This document shows, one piece after another, positions 16,991 through 23,188 of a DNA stretch of 23,188 bases. The position numbers and the translations under genes were made by a program. Each line of letters opens with the position of its first letter. Position 1 is the first letter of the stretch. Where the stretch lies: positions 1 to 23,188 of the forward strand of contig NZFJ01000047.1 of assembly GCA_002690625.1 (NCBI GenBank), in the 5' to 3' direction. The stretch comes from Rickettsiales bacterium. Lineage in GTDB: Bacteria; Pseudomonadota; Alphaproteobacteria; TMED109; TMED131. Under the pieces are notes generated by a model that was not told the origin of the DNA, did no database searches, and saw nothing but the letters and a program-made list of their open reading frames with translations.

Positions 16991-19900
16991 ATTCTTTATA
17001 TCATCTCCGATTTTTAAAATAACAGGTATAAAAACTAAAACCAAAACTGTGGAAAATAAAAGTCCAAAAACTATAGTTATCGCCATAGGCTTCAAAAACT
17101 GTGCTTGTATACTGCCTTCAAAAAGCAAAGGAGTTAATCCACCAATTGTTGTAAAAGAAGTTAGAACTACTGCTCTTAGTCTCTCTTGCGATCCCATTAT
17201 TATTGATTCATCTATACTTAGACCAGATCTAAGTTTTTCATAAATATTAGACACCATAATAATAGAGTCATTTACTACAATACCTATTAATCCAAATATT
17301 GCTACTAAAGACAATATTGTTATATCAAAACCGGTAACCCAGTGACCAAAAATAACCCCTATTAGAGTAAACGGTATGACTGACATTATTGATAATGGCA
17401 AAAAATAGGACTGAAATATAAAAGCTAAAATTATATATATAACACCAATAGCTAATATACCTCCCTTCTTCATATCTCCAAAAGTTTCAGCTTGTTCTTC
17501 TGCTCTACCTGCTATTAATCCCTCCAAATTATACTGATCTTTTATTGATAAAAAAACTTTATTTTTTATTTCTCTTATTACATCATCTGGATTAACTTTT
17601 TCTTCATTAATTTCTGCAGTTATTGTTACTTCTCTGAATCCGTTATTTCTTTTTATAACTGAAAAACCTTGATTTTTTTTAATTTCTACGATTTCTGAAA
17701 GAGGTACTAACTGACTAGTAGGAGATAAAATTAAAAAAGAATTAATTAAACTAAGGTTTAATTTTTTAGGATTATTTCTAACTATTATTTCTATTTCTTC
17801 GTCACCTCTAAAAAACTTATTTACAGATACGCTATCAAAAGTTGCTCTTATTTTATTTGCTAGATAATTGCTATCAAAACCTAATTCCTTACCTTTTTCT
17901 GTTAATTTAAAAGATATCTCTCTTTTACCTAAAGGCAGGTTATCTCTAATGTCTGTAACTCCTTTTAGGTAACTTAATTCTTGTTTTACAAAGTTAGCAG
18001 CACTTTTTAATGTTTTAATATCAGTATCTTTAGATCTTAGTCTAATATCTATATCTAAACCTGGAGGCCCTCCTTTTCTTTCTAGAATAGTAAAACTATT
18101 TAGACCAGCTGGATAATCAATATATTTTTTCCATTCTTCAATTAAACTTTTGGTTCTAATATTTCTTTCTTCTGGACTAGTTAATTCAACTATCATTCCG
18201 CCTACATGATCTCCAGTTTCTGAAGTAGATATCCTACTACCCCAAATAGGTTTTCCTATGGTACTATATACGTTTTTTACTACTTTAAATTCATCTATTT
18301 TTCTCAAGCTTTTTTCTAATTCATCAGAGAAATTTTTTGTTTTATGCTTTAAAGCTCCTGGGGAGAAACTATAGTTTACTAAAATAATCTGACTTTCAGG
18401 CGATGGAAAAAAATAAAACTTTACGTGTGCCATCCTAAGTAAAGAAATACTAACCACTAAGATAGATATAATTATTAAAAATGTCTTATATTTGTGCAAT
18501 ATACTAATCTCTAAAAACTTAATAAAATAACCATTCTTAAATTTATCTAAAAATATATTTAGATTAAAATTTTTCCTTATTTTTTTATTATCATTAGAAC
18601 TAAGCGCTAACTTTATATGTCCTGGTAGGACAAAAAAACATTCAAAAAAACTTGCTATTATTACACTTATAACAACTAAGGGAATAGCTTCAATAACTTG
18701 GCCTATTACGCCAGATATTAAAAAAACTGGTGCAAATCCAGCAATAGTAGTTAAGGAAGCTGCTGTAACAGGTCCTAACATTCTTATTGCCCCACTATAT
18801 GCTGCATCTGATGCATTTCCTATTTTTTCATATTGATATTCAATGTGTTCAGCTACTACAATTGAATCGTCAACTATGATTCCTAGCATCATTATAAGTG
18901 CAAAAAGACTTATCATATTAATAGACTGCCCTGTAATATACATAATAGCTAAAGTAACAGAAATAGCAGCTGGTATTCCTACAGCAACCCAAAAAACAAC
19001 TTTAAACCTGAGAAAAAGAAATAAAATTATTAAAACTAAAAATAATCCTCCTATCCCATTTTTCAACAAAAGATTTATTCTATCTCTTATGTATTGAGAA
19101 GATAAATCGTAAATTGCTATATTTATATTTTCAGGTAGATTATTTTTAAATTGATTCACCGTTTTCTCTAATACCTTTGTGCTTTCTAATACATCTGTAC
19201 CTAGAGACCTAAAAACTTTTAAAGTAATAGCACTCTCTCCTCTACTGAAACCTTGGCTCTCTTTTTCATTAAAGTCTTCGTAAACGCTAGCTATCTCAGA
19301 GATTTTGATTTTTTTTCCTTGATTATTCTTAATTTGTAAATTTTCAATATCATTTACGCTATCTTTTTTACTAGAAGTTCTTAATTGTAAAAAATTTTGA
19401 TCTCTTAAAATTCCTGAAGGTATATTTTTTGTCTCTAGTTTAATTTTATTAGCCACTTGTTCGGGATCAAGTTTATTTGAAAATAAAGCTAAAGGATCAA
19501 TATTGATATAAATGATTTGATTTCTAATACCATCAATTTCTATTTTATCTACTCCCTGATTTAAAAGGCGCTCTCTTAAATTTTTAGCCGTCCTTTTTAA
19601 CTCTAATTCGCTAGCTTCTCCATTTATTAAAATTAAACTTATTTGTTCATATGGTATTATTAATTTTATTTCTGGTAATTCTGAATCTGCTGGAAAAGAA
19701 GTAATAGAATTAACCTCTCTTTCTACATCGGATAAAGCTCTTTTCATATCAGTACCTGACTCAAACTCTAGTAATACTCTTGCATTCCCTTCTAAAGCAG
19801 TAGATCTTGTGCTTTTAACTTTATCTATATATCTGACTTTCTCTTCAATAGGTTTAATTAGAGATTCTTCAATATCATCAGGACTGGCCGCCTTCCAATT

Positions 19901-20053
19901 CATATCAACAGTGACATAATCAATAGAGTAATTAGGAAAAAACTGAGTATTTAACTCTTTTGATGCATATAAACCTAGTATTAACATTAGCATAAGGAAT
20001 AAATTTGCTGCTGTTTTATGATTTAATGCTTTAAATACAAGATTATTTTTCAT
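16964..20053 (-). CDS. RND efflux pump inner-membrane subunit (AcrB-like)
   Basis: A protein of about 1029 residues with the AcrB-type layout: a first helix near residues 14-32, a large periplasmic porter region, a block of helices about 330-480, a second periplasmic region and a final helix block. The proton-relay aspartates are Asp395-Asp396 in GIIVDDSIVVAEH. In the second half the matching helix reads FGLIGIVVNDSIIMVSN, where AcrB has a lysine (K940) and this has Asn, as in several other RND subgroups. It should export drugs, lipids or other hydrophobic compounds with the adaptor encoded just upstream. The ATG at 20053 is chosen because AAGAG lies 5 bases upstream; an ATG at 20086 lacks such a site and would overlap the adaptor gene by 44 bases rather than 11. 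No outer-membrane channel gene is present. Confidence 0.93.
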   Translation of the reverse strand: MKNNLVFKALNHKTAANLFLMLMLILGLYASKELNTQFFPNYSIDYVTVDMNWKAASPDDIEESLIKPIEEKVRYIDKVKSTRSTALEGNARVLLEFESGTDMKRALSDVEREVNSITSFPADSELPEIKLIIPYEQISLILINGEASELELKRTAKNLRERLLNQGVDKIEIDGIRNQIIYINIDPLALFSNKLDPEQVANKIKLETKNIPSGILRDQNFLQLRTSSKKDSVNDIENLQIKNNQGKKIKISEIASVYEDFNEKESQGFSRGESAITLKVFRSLGTDVLESTKVLEKTVNQFKNNLPENINIAIYDLSSQYIRDRINLLLKNGIGGLFLVLIILFLFLRFKVVFWVAVGIPAAISVTLAIMYITGQSINMISLFALIMMLGIIVDDSIVVAEHIEYQYEKIGNASDAAYSGAIRMLGPVTAASLTTIAGFAPVFLISGVIGQVIEAIPLVVISVIIASFFECFFVLPGHIKLALSSNDNKKIRKNFNLNIFLDKFKNGYFIKFLEISILHKYKTFLIIISILVVSISLLRMAHVKFYFFPSPESQIILVNYSFSPGALKHKTKNFSDELEKSLRKIDEFKVVKNVYSTIGKPIWGSRISTSETGDHVGGMIVELTSPEERNIRTKSLIEEWKKYIDYPAGLNSFTILERKGGPPGLDIDIRLRSKDTDIKTLKSAANFVKQELSYLKGVTDIRDNLPLGKREISFKLTEKGKELGFDSNYLANKIRATFDSVSVNKFFRGDEEIEIIVRNNPKKLNLSLINSFLILSPTSQLVPLSEIVEIKKNQGFSVIKRNNGFREVTITAEINEEKVNPDDVIREIKNKVFLSIKDQYNLEGLIAGRAEEQAETFGDMKKGGILAIGVIYIILAFIFQSYFLPLSIMSVIPFTLIGVIFGHWVTGFDITILSLVAIFGLIGIVVNDSIIMVSNIYEKLRSGLSIDESIIMGSQERLRAVVLTSFTTIGGLTPLLFEGSIQAQFLKPMAITIVFGLLFSTVLVLVFIPVILKIGDDIKNLFNPKFRN

Positions 20054-21263
20054 TTTTGCTCTTAGATAAAAGCTTTTGTTTACCATTTATACTGTTTAAT
20101 CTTGTTAGAATTAATTTTTCTCCTTTTTTTATATTACCAGTAATAATAATTTTATTTTTTACTGTACCATTAATGTATATTTTTCTTTTTATAGGGATTT
20201 GATTCTTTAAGATAAGTACAAAGTTATCATCATAAATAGCATTTTCCTCTACTAAAAAAGAATTTTCTATACTATCTCCTAACAGTAACACTTCTACGAA
20301 AACACCTGGCTTTATAGGATCATCATTATCTATGTTTTCTAGTTTTGCTTTAATATTAAGCCCTGATCTTTCTTTATTGATACTACCGTCTACATAAAAT
20401 ATTTTTCCTTTATACTTATTTTTATATTTAGAATTCTTCCAGATTACATTAACATCTTTATTTATAAACTTTCCTAATGTAGTATATGTATTTTCTCCAA
20501 CAAAAAAATCTACATTTAGAGAATTTGTATTAATTAGAGATCCTAATACCTTTCCAGTAATTACCTCCGTCCCTATTTCTATTAAATTATTTGAAACCTT
20601 CCCATCAAATGGAGCTTTGTATTTTGTATCATTTAAATCTCTCCTTGCTGTTTTTAATCGAGCTTTAGCAATTTCAATATTTGATAAAAGAGAATTTAAT
20701 CTAGCTTTTTCATCTAACATTCTAGCTTTAGTCATAGAAAGAGTTAATTCTGAGTCCTCTAACTCTTTTTTAGTTATTATACTTCCATAAAGTTTACTTT
20801 TTCTTTCATAATCTTTTTGATTTAAATTTAATTGCTTTAATACTTCAGCATACTTTAGATTTGTAGATTTTAACTCGTTTTCTAGATCATTAAGTGTTGC
20901 CTTCTTTTGTATAACCTCCTGTTTATATCTAAAATCATCTAGTTGAAAAACTATCTCATTCTCCTTAAAATAAGAGGAATTTTTAACTTTTGGTGAAACA
21001 AAAGTTATCTTTCCTGATAATTTAGCTATTACATCTATATAATTAACTCCTCTAATATTTCCATAAAAAATATATTCTGGTTTATGATTGCCTAGATCTA
21101 TATTAGTAGTGTCTACAAATACTGGCTGCGTACTTTCTTCATTTAAATTATTCGAGTTTTTTGTTATTTTTAATATAAGTAAAACTAGTAAAGCGATGAA
21201 AAATATTACTAAAAAACCTTTTATTTTTTTAAAACTACTAAGTAAAATATTATTAATATCCAT
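20043..21263 (-). CDS. RND periplasmic adaptor (membrane fusion protein, AcrA/HlyD family)
   Basis: A 406-residue protein. An uncleaved N-terminal helix (about 17-34) anchors it in the inner membrane; there is no lipobox cysteine. A lipoyl-like half, a long charged coiled-coil hairpin (about 105-210, rich in Lys, Glu and Leu), and the second lipoyl half YKAPFDGKVSNNLIEIGTEV follow. A beta-barrel domain and a membrane-proximal domain form the C-terminal part. It should link the RND pump encoded directly downstream (11-base overlap) to an outer-membrane channel encoded elsewhere. Its start overlaps the end of plsC by 11 bases, so all three genes look translationally coupled. Confidence 0.9.
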   Translation of the reverse strand: MDINNILLSSFKKIKGFLVIFFIALLVLLILKITKNSNNLNEESTQPVFVDTTNIDLGNHKPEYIFYGNIRGVNYIDVIAKLSGKITFVSPKVKNSSYFKENEIVFQLDDFRYKQEVIQKKATLNDLENELKSTNLKYAEVLKQLNLNQKDYERKSKLYGSIITKKELEDSELTLSMTKARMLDEKARLNSLLSNIEIAKARLKTARRDLNDTKYKAPFDGKVSNNLIEIGTEVITGKVLGSLINTNSLNVDFFVGENTYTTLGKFINKDVNVIWKNSKYKNKYKGKIFYVDGSINKERSGLNIKAKLENIDNDDPIKPGVFVEVLLLGDSIENSFLVEENAIYDDNFVLILKNQIPIKRKIYINGTVKNKIIITGNIKKGEKLILTRLNSINGKQKLLSKSKNEK

Positions 21264-21945
21264 TGTCCATTCTTTCGAAAACTTTTTTTAGTTTGTTCTT
21301 AAATTTATTTTTATCTAATCCATACTCTATAGGTTTAAGTGCTTTTAATAAAATATTATTACTATATTTTTTCCATGTATCCTTAGGCCAAACATCAGCA
21401 GAGTTGATATATACAGGATATATCGGTTTTTTTAAATTATTTTGAATTAAAAAAATTCCTGGTTTAATTTCACCTATTCTATTTTTTTTTTGTCTAGAAC
21501 CCTCAGGAAATATTACAATTTTAAATCCCTTTTTAACCATAGTCTCAATATTATTAGAAAGTTTCTTTATAGATTCAAACCTCTTTTTCCTATCTAAAAA
21601 AATATTACCCATTCTTATTGCGTACCAACCATAAATAGGTAAGTATTTTAGCTCTTTTTTTACTATATAAATTACTTTCTTATATTCCGCTAGAAAATAT
21701 ATAGTGTCAAAAACAGACTTATGATTAGCTGCTATAATCATACCTTCATTTTCATTAATATAATTATTATCAAAATTAATCTGTATATTTAATATTTTTT
21801 TTAAGCATATTAGAATAAAATTAGCCCAAAGCCTTACCACGCTGGAAGTATACTTTTTTGAAATTAATAGAGGTAAAAATGCTATACCAAAAAATAAAAT
21901 AGATATATAAAATATAATATTAAATAAGATTGACCTAAAAAACAT
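21253..21945 (-). CDS. plsC: 1-acyl-sn-glycerol-3-phosphate acyltransferase
   Basis: A 230-residue membrane-associated acyltransferase that converts lysophosphatidic acid to phosphatidic acid in phospholipid synthesis. It has an N-terminal hydrophobic segment (about 5-28), the catalytic HX4D motif His75...Asp80 in NHKSVFD, a second block with GNIFLDR (113-119), the FPEGSR motif (146-151) and the fourth block KPIYPVYINS (173-182). All four acyltransferase blocks are intact. It lies 2 bases after the DUF218 gene. The ftsX - DUF218 - plsC order is one I know from alphaproteobacteria. Confidence 0.92.
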   Translation of the reverse strand: MFFRSILFNIIFYISILFFGIAFLPLLISKKYTSSVVRLWANFILICLKKILNIQINFDNNYINENEGMIIAANHKSVFDTIYFLAEYKKVIYIVKKELKYLPIYGWYAIRMGNIFLDRKKRFESIKKLSNNIETMVKKGFKIVIFPEGSRQKKNRIGEIKPGIFLIQNNLKKPIYPVYINSADVWPKDTWKKYSNNILLKALKPIEYGLDKNKFKNKLKKVFERMDNGY

Positions 21946-21947
21946 AA

Positions 21948-22508
21948 TTAATTTATCACAAAAGTTAAATGACTTAATAAATACTTAATGTACTCCTCCG
22001 TTAAAAAAAGATAAATATTAAGTTTTTTTATAAAATGTAATTCCTTTATAGATTTTCTCTTTACAGGAAAAGGATAAAAATTAATGTTTGGTGAATAACT
22101 TTCAAGTAATAATATACTTCTCGGTATATGATAATATGAGGTTATTACTAAAATATTATTAATATTATTTTCTTTTGCCCAACTAGATATTACCTTAGCG
22201 TTCTGTATGGTGCTCTCTGAAAGTCTATCAATATAAATTTTTTTTTTATCCTCTATATAACTTGGAATTATAAATTCATCAGAAACTTTTTTATCTACTC
22301 CAGATATAATTAACTTTGCATGCGGATATTTTCCTAATGCCTGTAAGCCTAATTTAATTCTTCCTTTTCCTCCTGTTAAAACAGCTATTCCTTTAATATT
22401 ATTATTTAAATGAGTATCTTTATAATGTATTTTATTAAAAAAAAATATGAAGCCTAAACTAAGAGAAATTAAAATAAAAGTTAATAAAAGTATAATAAGT
22501 CTTCTCAT
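21948..22508 (-). CDS. DUF218 / YdcF-ElyC family envelope protein
   Basis: A 186-residue protein with one N-terminal membrane helix (about 3-24). The DUF218 core follows: IAVLTGGKGRIKLGLQAL (41-58), KLIISGVDKK (65-74), STIQNAKVISSWAKE (99-113) and ILVITSYYHIPRSILL (119-134). Related proteins (ElyC, SanA, YdcF) act in cell-envelope homeostasis, and ElyC affects peptidoglycan or undecaprenyl-lipid use, but the reaction is not settled. The core probably faces the periplasm. It lies 5 bases after ftsX and 2 bases before plsC, which fits an envelope role. Confidence 0.87.
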   Translation of the reverse strand: MRRLIILLLTFILISLSLGFIFFFNKIHYKDTHLNNNIKGIAVLTGGKGRIKLGLQALGKYPHAKLIISGVDKKVSDEFIIPSYIEDKKKIYIDRLSESTIQNAKVISSWAKENNINNILVITSYYHIPRSILLLESYSPNINFYPFPVKRKSIKELHFIKKLNIYLFLTEEYIKYLLSHLTFVIN

Positions 22509-22513
22509 TTTCT

Positions 22514-23188
22514 TTAAATAAAAATTTTTAAAAATCTAATTAAAAAAAAGTTAAAATTAACCAAAGATACTAAAGTATAAGTAAAAAAAATATAAAGAAA
22601 ATTAGAATAGTAATTTTTTAAATCAAGTGTTGTATTTAAATAAAAATAGAATACAAGTATACTTAATAAAAATGCTATAACTATTATAGTAAAATGTCCT
22701 AAATTCATATTTTTAATTATAGTGTAATCCCTTACTCCAAAAGCCCTTCCTATAGCTAGATAATCTTTTATTCTATATATATTATTTCTAATAGATAGGC
22801 TATTAACTAAAATAAATATTAAACTGCTTATTAAAAAAGATACATAAATAAATTTAGTTAGATTGTTTTTATTTAAATTAGTTGTGAAAATTTTAGCATT
22901 TGAATCTATTTCTGACACTTTATAATTAATACTCTCTAGATTGAAATTGTTTTTATTTTTTATTTTTAACTCGTACACTTCTGGTATCAAATCATCATCT
23001 AATTCTATGTTAGTTAAGATATTAGAAAGGATTAATTTGACTTCTTCGGGATTTTTTAAATCTACTGATATTATATTTTTATTTAAACTTAATTGATTAA
23101 ATATTAAATCTTTTCTTTCTTCAAATTCTTGAGATGTTTTAGGAATTAACAGGACAATATTAAACTTATTAATTTCTTTTTTATCAGA
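22514..23188 (-). CDS. ftsX: Cell division ABC transporter permease FtsX, C-terminal part
   Basis: The frame is open to the right edge, so the start and first membrane helix lie outside. The visible 224 residues begin with the end of the extracellular domain (FNIVLLIPKTSQEFEERKDL, then SLNKNIISVDLKNPEEVKLI and LDDDLIPEVYEL). They continue with three membrane helices (about 113-130, 159-176 and 190-215 of the visible part), separated by a cytosolic loop containing AIGRAFGVRDYTIIK, where FtsX has its LGAT-type segment that contacts FtsE. FtsEX couples ATP hydrolysis at the division site to activation of peptidoglycan hydrolases. Sequence conservation is low, so the call rests on the fold, the extracellular-domain pattern and the downstream DUF218-plsC order. 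ftsE would be expected just beyond the edge. Confidence 0.8.
   Translation of the reverse strand, partial: SDKKEINKFNIVLLIPKTSQEFEERKDLIFNQLSLNKNIISVDLKNPEEVKLILSNILTNIELDDDLIPEVYELKIKNKNNFNLESINYKVSEIDSNAKIFTTNLNKNNLTKFIYVSFLISSLIFILVNSLSIRNNIYRIKDYLAIGRAFGVRDYTIIKNMNLGHFTIIVIAFLLSILVFYFYLNTTLDLKNYYSNFLYIFFTYTLVSLVNFNFFLIRFLKIFI

Noticed and set aside
18843..19097. Plus-strand frame of 84 codons, with similar ones at 17049-17243, 12848-13072, 6603-6848, 6186-6428 and 4120-4356
   Set aside because: All are antisense shadows of confident minus-strand genes.
20054..20086. Longer N-terminus for the RND pump from the ATG at 20086
   Set aside because: No ribosome site precedes it, the 11 extra residues are unlike the family start, and the ATG at 20053 has AAGAG in place and a shorter overlap.
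1..23188. Mobile elements, CRISPR arrays, tRNA or rRNA genes
   Set aside because: I saw no transposase or integrase motifs, spaced direct repeats, inverted-repeat ends or GC-rich RNA-like segments; I could not run a dedicated RNA search.

Overview
This is a strongly AT-rich (by eye about three quarters A+T), extremely compact piece of chromosome. All 18 genes are protein-coding. Adjacent genes overlap or sit 1-18 bases apart, and no gene-free stretch reaches 300 bases. I see no tRNA, rRNA, CRISPR array, insertion sequence or long repeat. The compactness, the A+T bias, the ftsX - DUF218 - plsC gene order and the type of radical SAM protein suggest a free-living, genome-streamlined, low-GC alphaproteobacterium, such as a marine SAR11- or HIMB59-like lineage. 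The lineage is inference; no rRNA or other phylogenetic marker was compared.

Region A (1-14606, minus strand) is a surface-polysaccharide cluster with the translation factor gene lepA embedded in it. In transcription order it holds a GT2 glycosyltransferase, an asparagine synthetase-like amidotransferase, lepA, two GT4 glycosyltransferases, a second asparagine synthetase-like protein, a third GT4, a UDP-N-acetylhexosamine dehydrogenase (TviB/WbpA type), a fused methyltransferase-GT2 protein, an FkbM methyltransferase, and a polytopic GT-C (ArnT/PMT-like) glycosyltransferase that runs off the left edge. Together these could make a nucleotide-activated uronic acid, amidate it, assemble it with other sugars, methylate the product and add a lipid-linked sugar in the membrane. 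No flippase, polymerase or export gene is in the window, so the cluster probably continues to the left.

Region B (14626-16990, plus strand) is a two-gene unit: a radical SAM protein with a cysteine-rich C-terminus, followed one base later by the potassium transporter gene trkH. It diverges from region A across a 19-base gap and converges with region C, with a 27-base overlap of coding sequences.

Region C (16964-23188, minus strand) looks like conserved chromosomal backbone: ftsX (its N-terminus lies beyond the right edge), a DUF218/YdcF-ElyC protein, plsC, and an RND efflux pair (periplasmic adaptor then inner-membrane pump). All are tightly coupled and concern the cell envelope.

The most notable anomaly is the first gene of the glycan cluster. 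Its glycosyltransferase domain is intact, but no ATG, GTG or TTG lies in frame before the conserved N-terminus. An ATA sits exactly where a start codon is expected, 9 bases after a Shine-Dalgarno-like AGAG. I found no convincing wholly new system. The nearest candidates are the radical SAM/TrkH pair and the dual-amidotransferase glycan pathway.
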